Positions 23,441 to 36,180 of a stretch of 64,000 nucleotides of DNA are shown piece after piece. The stretch spans positions 2,775,920-2,839,919 of the forward strand of contig VWZS01008810.1 of the NCBI GenBank assembly GCA_013397075.1, given 5' to 3'. Position 1 is the stretch's first letter; every line of letters begins with the position of its first letter. The stretch is from Rhabdornis inornatus (Eukaryota > Chordata > Aves > Passeriformes > Rhabdornithidae). Both the position numbers and the translations under genes were made by a program. The notes below the pieces were generated by a model. The model made no database searches, was not told the origin of the DNA, and was given only the letters and a program-made list of their open reading frames with translations.

Positions 23441-26400
23441 CATGATCTGGTTTTAACAAATCCCTCAACAATGAATTTTTTTATTACTTGTATAATTTCT
23501 TATTGTAAAACCAAGCATTCTGTTCTTTGAAGATGGATTCTACATTTTATTGCAAATGTAAGTCACGCTATCACTACAAATTCTATATTATTATGCATTT
23601 TATATTTCAGTATCATTTTTATGGGGCCTTTAATAAATACAATCCCTTTTTTTGTTTGGCTTTGGAAAAATTAGAAAAAAAAAATTACCACTTTATATTT
23701 GGTCATGTAGAAACACAGTGTCAAAAAAGGTTTTGAAAGCTTTGGGGTTTTTCTGCTTTCCTGGATTCCCTTATCAATTTACAGGCACATTTTTTATCTA
23801 AATCAATTCCACTTATGCAGCTTCCTCAAAAATGCTGAGATGTATTTTCTGTGCAGTGTAGTTACTTATTTGCTGGCGTCCCTGGGAATGCAACTTCCCA
23901 CAAAGTCCCTTTGAGAGAAAACGATCCCTGGAATTAGGGGTATGTGAGTGACAGGAGGCAAGAAATTGGAATCAAAGTAATTCTCTAATTTCTAGCAGTA
24001 CAGAGACAGCATGGCATATTATCTATGCATATATATGTGTATTCATATGTGTTATAGAGTGTTATACAAATGTTTTGTGTGTGTGTCAAACATCTGTATA
24101 ACAGTATCTTCAGCAATATATCACAGTTCAAAAGTCATTACTATATTATGTCATCAGGGATTATCACATTGTCTTTCCAAACTGCAGAAATCAAAAACAG
24201 CTGAAATCCCAGATATGACATGATTTTGTAATTTGTTTTCATATTTGTTTGCTTGTTTTATTTTCCTTTATAATGCAGATCTGAAAAGTGCACTGAAGAG
24301 GAAATCCTAGTCCCTCTGGAGCCAAAGACAAAATCCCATCACCTTGTGAAGGGTGCCTTAACTCTCAAGTTTAGGAAATTCTCAGCAAAATTGAAGTGTT
24401 ATGGTACCCACAGGATTTTTGGCCTTACAGGCTGACAGCACAGAATTGGAAGTGGCACTTCTGTCTCTTATTATTCCAAAAAGAATTGTCACTGGGGAAT
24501 ATTTCAGCATCTAGCAATCAGGGACTTCTGATTCTTCAGCTGTTATGAGAGATATTGCTGTCTTTTCACAGATGACATTAGGTGGAATAATTTCATTTTC
24601 AGCCCCCCCCCACTCTCAAATATGCTCCCTAATATCTGTACCTTATGTGATGTAATTGACATGACTGTAATGGTTGTTTATAAGACTGACTCTAGATCTG
24701 ACAATATATTCCAATGTTTTGATATTATCACTGCATATTATCATACAGGCATGATGGACAATCACTGACAGATATTTGAGCAATTACAGCATATTTTATT
24801 GACAATTCTACACTGTGAGTATACATTAATTATAGTAGAGACTATATCATTCCAGCAACAATGATGCTACTCAGGGCACAGCTGAAATAAAATCTTTATA
24901 AGCTAATGTACTAAAGTGGAATAGTTATGAATAAAACTGGAGGTCTGCATTTCTTTGTTCTAAGTTAGTCTGTGGTGATGAGCATAAAAAAGATGGCAAT
25001 TTTTATCAAGTCTGCTACAAATTTCTCTATAAACCAAGGTGTGTTCTACACTGCCTAGTCATCAACAGGGCTCTTGCAAATGATCTTGGCATTATAAGCA
25101 AATGAATCTCCATCATTACACTGATTGCTTCAGAAGTTATCTGCTGAAAAGTGGAAACTCTGGGCCTGGATGTGATGCCTTGATAATAAGTGTGTCCCAA
25201 ACCACATCCACTCTACATGGAAAGCAAGGATTTGGCTTTTAGCTGACCAGGACTTCATTTTTTTCCCTATGGCAGTAATGATCTCCACAGTTTTAGGACT
25301 GGTGATTTCTATTCCATACGACTCCTTGATAACAAAGAGCCTGATTCAATGTCCAGTGAATAAAATACAGGTGAGAAGAATCACAGAAAATCAGAAAAAG
25401 CTCTGAATAGATGACAGGATTGGTTCTTAGAATTTCAGCAAAGAATTTCCTACTATAAGTGTTGCAGATAAGGCACCTCATTTTTATTTTCTTCTAATAT
25501 GCTCTTTTGCCAAAAATAATACCTAGCTGAATTGAGTTTATGTGCAGAAGGTCTTCATTGAGGAGTGTCCTTATAGCATTGCAGAGGAGAAAAATGTATA
25601 ACCTGGAGGGGAAAAAACACATCTTGATGCACTCAAATGCATGTGGGCTGCCTAGTCATAGTGCCCCTGTAGATGAGTGAGTGAAGAGTTGGGGCTGAGG
25701 ATCAGGCAGTCAGGGAGAAGGGCAATAGGCTGCAAAGCAGCAGATTCTCAGGAGCTCAAGGAAGAGCTCTGTGAGACAGGGAGCAGGGCCTGGAATGCCT
25801 GAGGTAGGCAGGGGAAACAGGCTAAGCTTGCAGATCCACCTGCCATACAAGCACTCTATGGCAGTAATCCCCATCATGGTGATCTCTTGTAGATTTGAAA
25901 TCCTGCTCTTCGACATTAGAATTTGCACACTGTCCCCCTTGGCCACAAGCCCTGAACCTAGTACTGCATCATGATGGAGAGTGTTTTTTTCTTTGCCATG
26001 CTCCAAGCAGTCTTTTTCCAGCTCTCAAGGATGTGCTTCTCCAATGGCCAGTGGTCGTTATAGACCTTGGGCACAGTGTTCAGCCTGCACCCATATTTCC
26101 AAGGCATTTGCTGTTATCTTGTATATTAACAGCAGCAGACACCTGGTACCAAACTCTGGTTCACACAGCATGTTATCATAAACAGCTGATAACAAGCCTA
26201 ATAGGCCAGGAGTAGGGTGTTCCATAGTTAGCACAAGGTCAAATTCAGCACAAGGTCTGTGGTCTGTTACTGGCAAAAATAGCATAGCTTTTTCAGGAAA
26301 AGAAAATTATGGAATTTTTTCTTGGGTGTTTTTTTTCTTGGGTTTTTTTCCTCCCCAAAAATTAAGAAATACACCAGCTGGAAAATTTACTCATTCTGGA

Positions 26401-27073
26401 AAAATACAAAACTCCTGGAGGCTGAACACTCTTTAACTGATGAGTTGTACAACACTGGAATCCTGTAATTCAAGACAAGAGAGGCAGTTGTGCTTTCTTT
26501 CCATGTGGTTTGTGTCAGTTTTCATACTATTGAGGCACAAAATTATTTGGTCAGCTTGGTTAATTTTTCTCACGTAAACATCAGTGAAATCTGATTACAT
26601 AAAGATGTGTCACTGCATGCCTTTATCAAGCTAAATGCCAGGCCAGTGACATGGGAAGATGGGCTGTAAAAGGCCAGCATTCCCCAATGGTGTCATTTTC
26701 TTCTACAATGAGTGTTATCAGAAATAGGGAGGTGCGGATTTTCAGAAGAGAAGACATAAATCCATTATCGTGGCATTCATTCTAAGTAAAAACAGCCTTC
26801 TTCTTCTGTTACCATTTTTTTCCCTCGCTAGACAGACAGCACAGCTGGTTGAATAAACTCGCTGCTTCCTGGAACTCTGCTAGTCAGTACCATGTACCCA
26901 CCTCTCCAATCTGGATACTGAAACAATAGCAGCCAGAGCCAAATCCTGCACAGAAACAAGCCATCCAGAGAACTCCTCTTTTATGACTTCAGATCAGTGC
27001 CTATGGATAAGCAGACAGTTTCTTCCTCACAGCAGTGAGATTCCACCTGAGTGGGGGAGGCAACTCACCAAAC
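23441..27073. other. Noncoding, nothing recognised
   Basis: AT-rich, with a short GT run at about 24077-24086 and a C9 run near 24604. Part 25700-26250 is richer in GC and carries overlapping open frames on both strands (25710-26006 minus, 25895-26215 plus) without family resemblance; it may be an old unclassified repeat. Confidence 0.5.
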
Positions 27074-28250
27074 CATAGAATCATAGACCAGCCAAGGTTG
27101 GAAAGGACCTTGAGAGATTATCTAGTCCCTGTACAGTCATGTCTTGAAAACCTCCAGTATGGACATCTTCCATATCCTTGGGGAAGTTATTCCCATGAAT
27201 GATCCTTTTCACTTTAAAATATTTCTTTTTTTATGATGAGATAAAACCTCTCCCTGTGCAATTTGTCTTCATGTGACTTCTTGTGGAGAGACTCTGTCCT
27301 CTTTATCTGTCCTTTAAGTCCATCAGAATATTGTGATGAGGTATGTCCTGAGTTTTCTCTTCTCCAAGGTGCAAAGACCTATTCCTTCAGTCTTTTCTCT
27401 TTCATCATTGTGGCCCTCTTTAGGTCACTTTCTTTGTCTTCATCTTTCTTGTGTTGTGGCTACCAGCCTGATAAGTGGTGAGGAGAGTGGAATGATCATG
27501 TTTCTATCTCTCCCAGTAATACCACTGTGGATGCAACTTATGGTCTGATCCTCCTTTGCTGCTGCAATGCTGCACCACTGACTTATGTTCAGCTTGTTGC
27601 TGTCCACCAGGACTCTCAGGAACCACTTTCAGCAGGGTGGTTCCCCAGCTGTACTGGGATTTTTAGGTATTCCATCCCAGGTGCAGGACTTGGCACTTTT
27701 CTTTGTTAAACTTTATCCTGGTTTTGCTTGCCCATCCTTCCAGCCCATCCAGGTCTATCTGTAAGAGGGTTCTCCCTTTTTATATGTTCAACTCATCAGC
27801 CAGTTTGGTGCTGTCAGCAAGCCTGATAATATTTAAATGCCATAATCCGGGTCATCTATGAAGATATGAACTGAATACTCCACTATTAATCCCTGGGGCA
27901 CCCCACTTCTGATAGTCTGTCAGCCTGAGTGAAAACCATTGAATACTACTATCTAAGTGCAACCTGCTTGATAATTTTCTACCCATCCTTTGGACCACTC
28001 ATCCAAACCTGTATCTTGCCAGTTTGTCCAGGAAGAAGCTGTGGGAAACAGTTTTGAAGACTTTGCTGAAGTCTAGGTAAAAAACATCCACTGCTCTCTC
28101 CATGTCTACAGAAGACGCTATTTTGTTGCAGAAAGTGATTGGGTTAGCTTAAATTATTTGCTCTTGATAAATCTGAATTTATCATACTTTATCTGATCTC
28201 TCTAAGGTAATCCTTTGCACCAACTTGCAGAGAAACCTCAGGTAACAACC
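27074..28250 (-). mobile_element. CR1 LINE, 3' part of ORF2 plus 3' UTR, minus strand, decayed
   Basis: The element begins on plus with CATAGAATCATAGACC (27074-27089), the reverse complement of the CR1 3' octamer tail, followed by AAGGTTGGAAAGGACCTTGA. Reverse-transcriptase landmarks lie upstream on the minus strand: DFSKVF at 28073-28056 (motif A, catalytic Asp kept), SGVPQ at 27907-27893 (motif B), and LADSTKL at 27821-27801, where the family has an ADD catalytic pair, so the second Asp is lost. Motifs A and C are in one frame and motif B in another, so frameshifting indels lie on both sides of it. Stop codons are frequent. About 1.2 kb remain of an element that is about 4.5 kb when complete. 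The 5' boundary is gradual and could reach 28320. Confidence 0.9.
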
Positions 28251-30650
28251 ACCACTATCTTCCATGACAGTTGGAACATAATCTAGAATAGGCTTTTAGC
28301 TGGTCAGTTTTGACTTCCTTTCCTAAATCCCTAATAAAATGCTAAGGGAATCAGACTTTTTTTTTTTTTTTTCCTTGCTACATGTTTCTTATTTGGAGAG
28401 GTGGACTCTGACTTCCAGTAATGCAAAGCCTTTAGCATTGTACTGTCCAATAACAATTGTAAAAAGCTTCCACTAAAGAAACCAAAACCCAATTATCCAC
28501 TGCATGAATCAACAGCAAAAATAACACAGAAATCTTTTAATCAACAGATATCCTGACAGAAAAGATTTCCTAGAAAACCTTACAATGATTTTGGTAGTTA
28601 TACTGGCAGCATTCCTAAAGATCATTTTGGAATAATCAAATGTCGGCAAGATAGCAAGAACAACACCTAACATAATTTCCCTAAATCCCTCCTCAGCTAT
28701 AGGTCTTGTGCAGATGATTTCCAGACAAGCATATGTAACTGGACCCACCCTAGGTTTCGAGGTGGACAAAGAGAACAGTAAATATGAATAAATAGTAATA
28801 CATATATTAAGGTTAAGCTGTTGTTGCTTTCAGTCAACAGAAAAGAAAATCCACAAACGAGAAAATAGATTGCTAGTAAATACTTCTGCTAAGTGGCTAA
28901 TTAATACCATTATCTTGAAAAGCATTCTCAGTGTAAGGGAGAATTCATGGGGATGGAAGGATTATCATGCAAAAAAATGTTTAATTTGATGTAACTGTAT
29001 AAATATATGTAATGCCTTACAGTCATTTTTTCTGGAGGCCAAAAAATTTTTCTTCTGCCCTGCATTTATGAAATGTGAGAATTAAATCTGGAGCAAAGGT
29101 TTCTTGTAGCTGCAAGTTTTTTCCAGATAGCTGTGTGAATACTTATGCTATGGTTATTGCAGGTAAAAGCCTTCCTCTTATATGATATTTCCTTGAAGGT
29201 GAATGAAACTAAGAGTTTGGTGTAGCTTTATTTTTAGTTAAATAGAAAAAACTCTTTTGTTAAAAAAATTTGCTTTATGTTCCTTTTATCAAGAATAAAA
29301 CATTACTATATTGATAAAAGTGAACTTCTAGAAAACAAGACAGATGCAGTTGCACATTATTAATGGCTTATAGGCAGTTACTGTAATAATCAAGAAATTA
29401 TGCAGCATACATAATGAATAAGCAAATGCCAGTATTGAGTATGCTTTCTACCCCTTTGTCCAAACAGACTATTGTATATTTTTCTTCCACCTTTTTCAAA
29501 AATTATGTTGTACCTGAATCTGGCAGAGGAATAACAGTGCTGGTTTTATCTGCAGACATCTTTGGTTGGCTTTTTCCCTCTTGCCTTATGGTGCATCTCC
29601 AAGTTCTGTCAATATCAAATAGGTGAAGGAAGCCAGTGTTGCAGTGGTTTCTTGTCACCTAGGTTATAGACTTTTTTCTTAAATGAGTGTATCTCATTTT
29701 AGATCCCTAATCATTGCAAGAAATATCTGTAAATATGGAATAGGTCAACTCTTTATTTGTATGGAGTGTATGGGTACTACACAGAGTATAGCTGGTGATG
29801 ATACTGTGTACACAACTGTAATGGCTTTGGGTTTGGACACCCCTCTCCACCATCCCCAGTCACACAAATCTCCTGACAAGTGATTTCTATTTTGGTCGTG
29901 CATTGCCCACCTCTCTCATAAGCTGGAAATTTAAACAAAGTTCTCACATAAATTAGCAAACTACTGTACCTCCCAAGTTTTCCATATTGACTTTTGAGCA
30001 AAGGCATTTGATAGAAAAGAGTATAAAACTGATATGATGCCCAGAAGTACTCTGTCCTGTGTTCGGCACTTATACAGAGTTAAAGGAAGCAGCTGGAGAA
30101 CATCTCAAGCATTCCCAGCTGCACAACTGTAAATGAAAGGCAATATTTATGCATGAGAATTCTTTTGGTAAGTTTTAGCTGCCTTTTAATGAAAACCTAC
30201 TGAAATCACCCGCTAAAGAAATGTGATCGGTGTTTTAAAAGTCTTTTTTCTCTGGGACACCCCAGTGTCTAGCATCTCTGTTAACCAGTGGCAAATGATA
30301 TAGTGAATGATTTCTTCATATTTCCTATTCTTTCACAGTGCATAAACATCTATCAGCAACATGAACTGAGTGAAATGGAGTAGCTGTATCTCTGTGACTT
30401 GCCCATGGTGTTCTGATTGAAATGCTTTGAAAGTTTTCTCAAAGGAATTTCATCCTAGCCTTTGGTTTCCTGGCATTTTGCCCATTGTACCATTGGGTAC
30501 TGCAGAAAATTAAAATCAAAGCTAAAAGCTGGCATTGTGACTAAAAGTTTTAGATTAAGTGAAAGATGCTGTTAAGCTGTTTATATCACATAAGTGGTGG
30601 TTTATTTCTTTGTAGAGGGCCACAGAGAATAAACCAGAATTCCCCTTTTA

Positions 30651-30660
30651 CTGACGTCAG
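30651..30660. promoter_or_regulatory. Extended palindromic CRE, CTGACGTCAG
   Basis: A perfect 10-base palindrome containing the full CRE octamer TGACGTCA at 30652-30659. It can bind CREB/ATF-type bZIP dimers. It sits in unremarkable sequence with no promoter signal that I can see, so its use is unknown. Confidence 0.4.
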
Positions 30661-33157
30661 TGAACACAGTTAGCATCAGGGCTGGCTAAGGTATGAAATG
30701 TCCTTGTCATAAAATTATAGTGACAAGAATGGACCTAAAATCCTGTTTTCCAAGAATAGCTAAATTAGAGTTAAATTATGAAATCATAAATACTTTCCAT
30801 TTTATGTTATTTATGCTCTTTATGAACAGCAACTAAAATGATGTGGATAAGAGTAATTCAATGAAGGAAAAAAATGTTCCACTTTCTTACGACATCTGTA
30901 AAACTCATCAGCTGTTAAAGCTTTCTATTCACTGCAGAACCATCTACTGTCTATGGCCACACAAATATGAAGCAATTAGAAAGAAACAAAATCAATTATA
31001 GAACTTTTCAAAATACAGCTCTGTACTTTGTTAATCATCAAACCATTTGAGAGGACTTTTTTATTTCAAACATGAGAAAATTTTCAATCACTGAATTACA
31101 GGTATTTTGTAAGGCATTTCTTTTGGTTTACCTCTTCCATAATCTAATAAGTATCCTACAAAAAGGAAGTATGCTATGTTTTTATTTTCTCCACTGATTT
31201 TCTCTTCACATTCTGATTTTCAAATGTTGGTGCTTCTTGAAAACTCTAATCTGAAGAAAAGATTTAAAAGACTGGAATTTCAGCCAGGAAAAAATGGAAA
31301 TTAACAAAACAAACTTTTATGAAGATCTGTATCTAAAGAATGATACAGAAAATATACTGAATATTTGTAGTGTCTCTGTCTCTTGCACAAGAAAAAGGGA
31401 ACATTCAGGGATACTGAAAGACAGAAAATTCAAAATTGACACAGGGAAATATTTTCTTAAACTATGCGTACAAAACATTTTTGGGCCCAAATTTAAAGTG
31501 AGACTTGATTTTATACAGATGATAAATCTATCCATAGTTATAACAGTGACTATGTTTTGGTTTTTAAAAAAAAATGAATTAAAGATAATGATTTGAAAAA
31601 AGGTCTGTATTTTAGACTTTGCACCTAAGAAAATTTCCTTTCACTTTCCTCAGAGGCATCTAGTACTGCTGTTAGGCAGAAAGTTACACTGGATGAACTC
31701 TAAGTTCTCACCCAAAACATTCTTGTAAGTTATTCTGCAATACAGAAAATCCATTTCCCTAAAACTGCAATTACCTTAGTTGTTGCTGCAAATTAGAAAC
31801 TTCATGTGAGATATCATATGGCTTCTTACTGTGAACATGCATGAACATACAAACATATTTTAATACATTACTGCTCTGAAGTGCTGAAAATGAATCACTC
31901 TTACATATATGCTTTGCATTATGGAACACTATCCCACATCCTGCTCTCACTTACTTATGAGGAAGACACACGATTGTCAGGCCAATATGACAAATTTTCA
32001 TCACTCATTCTAAGGCATCAAGTGGAAAGGAGTTTGGTGAACAACTTCATGTTGCCCAATCTATTGAAGGATATCAGGTTAAAAACATTTCTGACCAAAC
32101 CAAGCCTAGAACATCTGCAGACTGTGTAATAGTTTCTTAGGATAATTTCTCCGGATTGGAGATGTAAACCAGATCAGACATTTTTGATGGTTCAGAAGAG
32201 ACAAATCTATTTCTAAGCAATGGGGCACTGACTTCTCTGGTCACAGAAGAAAGGACTGGGTCGCATGATCTACAGATTTGCATCTCGTAAACTTTTCTGC
32301 CTACTTGTTTTACTTTTTAATTTTTTTTCCCACAAAATTCAAGATTTCGCACACATTTTTTTTAATTTCATAATAAATTTTGTACATAGGCAAATAAAAC
32401 ACAGGAAAATAACTCCCCTTGTGAAATGTTAGCCATTCAAACTGCCCACAGAATGAATTGCCTTGCAAACTCTTTAGCACATAACACTAATGCTAACACA
32501 ACCCTTCAGTTACATCTCTAAAACTGAATAATTACTTAGTGCATTCCACTTCAAAAAGGGCTTGCTGCTTTTGTGTCAAGAAAAGTCTAGAGGTAACAAA
32601 AAATCAGCCCAAACACTTAACATTATTGATGGTGCTGAAAATATTACTATTTATAGTACAAAAATATTAAAGAGCACGCATCTATTAAGTATTTTGGTAT
32701 TTTTCATTAAGAATTCATTTTTCTAAATTACATTTACAGTTTTTGTTGTTTGCTGCTCTTGTTTATGCTGTTTGTTGTTTGGGAACCAGACAGAACTAAT
32801 GGTAATGGCCAAGTCAAATACTTTGAGATGTGAAAGTCTAGTAAAGGCAGATGATGGGTGAAGACCTTGGTTTCTGCAGTATCCCACAGGAGGAATACCA
32901 GAGTGCAACTATAACTAGTAGATATCTACCTCAACAAAAGGGCAAAATCAATGGATTTGAACAAAAAGATGAGTTATCCCTTCAAGCACAAAACTCCAGA
33001 CATACTGAGAGATTAAAAGCTGAAAAAAATATTAGGTGTCTTGACAGACATAACTTTAACAAATGAATTTACATTTGGGATTACATAACCACAGAGTATG
33101 CTTTTATGGAAACATACTAGTTAACATAACAGCTGCCACATCACATGGAATTTCTGC

Positions 33158-33176
33158 TTTAAAGGGACCCTTTAAA
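33158..33176. repeat. Perfect palindrome, 9-bp arms and 1-base spacer
   Basis: TTTAAAGGG at 33158-33166 and its exact reverse complement CCCTTTAAA at 33168-33176 flank a single A. It could be a symmetric protein-binding site. The loop is too short for a stable RNA hairpin, and a chance origin is possible. Confidence 0.9.
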
Positions 33177-35479
33177 ATAGCTCAAATTAGCAATATGCCT
33201 AAGAATGTTTGGTATATAGATTGACCCATATTCTCATTACATTTTAGAATGTATTTTGCAACAGTTATGCCCTGATTTCCTTCGACTTTAAATTAATTCC
33301 TGTGAAAATTATGAAGGTTAAAAGTCTTGGCTTTGGGATTAGGGCCAAAGGACATTGATGAACATATTAGATGATGAGAAACAGAACATAATGCTACGGA
33401 AACAATTGGAAATAAGATAAAGCCTAAGGAGGCTAGTGAGAAGACAGTCCTTTGAGTTGGAGGAAAGAAATATATCTGGAGGCTTTTGAACAGGACCCAG
33501 TTCATAATTATGTTGATGACTGTAAGGAAATGATTTGATGACATCTTTTTCTTTTCATGTATGTAATTTTTAGTGAGATTACGCTTGGCTGAAGAAACTG
33601 AAGAGTTCTAAGACACTTCATCACTGCACATTCCTGGCCACATTTCGATTTCTTAAGAACCAGCACATTTCCATTGCTTTCTGTGTCTTAAATTTTGCCA
33701 GATTTCATGAAAGAAGAAGAAATTAAAGTCTGATGGAAAATTCTTTAGTAGTGCAATAAATTCTGTGCCTCTAAATTAAATGAAAAAAAAACCAACTAAT
33801 TAAATGTCCCGCAGATTTCCTTATGTGTAAAAACATACCCTATGATATTTACTTAAAAATTCATTTTCAGAAGAGCCAAAACTGTTCATGAGTTCTACAC
33901 AGATTGAAAGACATGTTTTAGATGAGACAACACTGACAAATATTTCAGAAATTATGAAACAGTTGCTTATAAGATATTCAGAACACTGAATTTTCTGAGA
34001 CACTTGTTTCTCAACAGGTTTAAGGACTAAAGAAAGATTTGGCTTCAAACTCATTTATTCTCATCTCTGCTTTTTCTCCCCTTCTTTCATGACTTCAGCA
34101 CTCTAGTGACCTAGACCATAACCAGATTTAAATGCCTCATCTGCCCCTGGGGACCTAAAAATACGATGTTTGCTGCTTTCTCCCAATGTCTTCTCCAACA
34201 GGGCATGTGTGTTTTCAAAGAAGGTTATTTTACAAGGAAGTTTGTATTACTTGTTGATATTAGTTCCTCTTGAATGATTTACCTGACTACTGACTGACCC
34301 CTTCAGTACTGCCCAGAAATAGGACATTTATTTCTGGCTTCATCCATCTGTTAGGAAAATACATTTCAGATTCTCTCATTCCAGTCAGTTTCTCAATTCA
34401 GAAACTCAAGTCTTACCAAGAATTTCACAAAAGTTATGAAATGGTGACAAGATAAAGGCAATATATCCATTATGGACTTCTTTCCAACAGGTTGCATATT
34501 GTGCCAGAAACAGAATTCCCCAAAAACCTTGAGTCAAAAGAATGAGAAATAACCCCTACATAGGAGAGAAAAGTAGAGAGCAGAATTGTACAAGATGAGG
34601 AGAAGAAAACTGATTACACATTATGTCAGAGCACATATATTTATGTGTCACAGATCCCTATATTACCCCATATCTGCTTCTTTAAACACAAAAACCATTT
34701 CTCACTCCCTTGCTTTTGTACCTTGTGGCCTCAGCTTCCACTGTTTTATATATATTTGTATTTATATCACATTGTGCAGGACTGTGGATTTTTTTAATGC
34801 TTTTTACAGTTTTAGGATTTCAGCAAGTGAGCTTCACCAATTATAGTTTTGAATATTAAAAATCTTTAAATTTATATATTCTTGGACTAACAATGTCTTT
34901 CTGCTTTGACTGAAGTACATTTTTCTACAGCAGCATGGAATTTCATTTATTCCCAAGAATCCTGTTGACTCATTAACAGGGATATATCCTTAGGTTGCAT
35001 TAATGTAGCTCTTACTATAATTTGCAGACAATTAGCAAGTGTCTTTTTGCTTCTCCATCTTCCTTTACAGCACATGTAGTTTCACAGTGCCTAGAATGAT
35101 TATAACAGATAGACATTTTAAATTCTTTTTCCTTTCTTTCAACTCAGACTTTTTTATGTGCATCTATTCTCCCTCACTCTCTCTTTTTTTTTTTCTTTTT
35201 AATTGTACATGGCTGGTTTTAAAGTGGGTAATCATTTCTCACTGTGGTGCCTCTAACTACTTTAGAAGGCTTTCTCTAATTCCTTTAATACTCAGAGAAT
35301 CACAAACACTGCAGGATCCACTAAGGTTTTAACAGTACAGTGAATCTACTTACAGGAATAGCTCAGAAACAATGTATTTTCTGTGCTCCAAATAAAAATA
35401 TGCATACCACTCCACTATCCCTGAATTTGAGAGCTGTTTCTGATTACTGATTGAAAATTCCCTCTGTTCTTCATTAAAG

Positions 35480-36180
35480 ACTGAGATTCTTTTAAAATGC
35501 TTATTTACGGTGGCAGTCCTAAGGGGCAGGCTATGTATTTAACTGCCTACAGCTTCAAATCTCTTTCAACATGAGGCCAAGTCTGTGTTAGGTAACTTGT
35601 TGGGTGAGTGGTGCCACATTCCTGCTCTGCCTATGGGATAAAGTAGCCGTGGCACAACATGGCTCGTTTGTTCCTAGACTATCATTAGCATTAATGAGCT
35701 TTGCATGTATACTTCAAGGAGAGGAGAGGCAAATCATAGCTTCTTAGGCTTAATGTTTTCAGGGGTCCTCTCTGTGGCTGAAGTTTGTTCTTTTTGAGCC
35801 AAATCTTGCATGCCTGTGAAAAGCTTGAGTAAACAGGCCATGTGCAGGGGCTTTGTGATGGACTGAGAGTTGGAATACACACACACACACACACTCCAGA
35901 CTCAAATATGTCACTGCTACATATGTGAGGCAGCAGCAGTTCCCTCCTGTGGAGGGGGTATCTATTAATTTTTTCCTTGACCCTGTCTCTTTGTCAAACT
36001 CAGCCCTTTCTTGCAAACCCTATAAATCTGCTGTGAAGACATATGCCGTCAAGCAGGGCGAATGAGCAGCAGGGATCCCCCTTCATGACCTTTCCTTTGC
36101 ATGACTTCTCTGTCCCCAACTAGCTGAACCATTGTATTCAGAACCCTCTGCCCTCAAAGGGAAGGGTGTGATTGTTTTGG
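35480..36180. promoter_or_regulatory. Candidate conserved noncoding stretch (weak)
   Basis: Mixed-composition sequence without repeat or coding character, including TTACGGTGGCAG, GTAGCCGTGGCAC and ATTAGCATTAATGAGC. A (CA)9 microsatellite interrupts it at 35877-35894. The CpG-containing words and lack of low complexity differ from the flanks and resemble conserved elements, but conservation was not tested. Confidence 0.25.
35877..35894 (+). repeat. (AC)9 dinucleotide microsatellite
   Basis: Eighteen bases of perfect AC repeat, which translate as a Cys/Val run in open frames on the minus strand. It is a short, ordinary microsatellite. Confidence 0.97.

Larger units (their letters stand above)
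28251..35479. other. Noncoding stretch with homopolymers and two palindromic sites
   Basis: No gene is recognised over 7.2 kb. It contains a T16 run at 28357-28372, a T-rich run near 35185-35199, a consensus CRE at 30652, and a palindrome at 33158-33176. TTTG/TTG words lie at about 32742-32780. Open frames such as 31294-31596 (plus, 100 codons, Lys/Asn/Ile-rich) reflect AT-rich composition. Confidence 0.5.
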
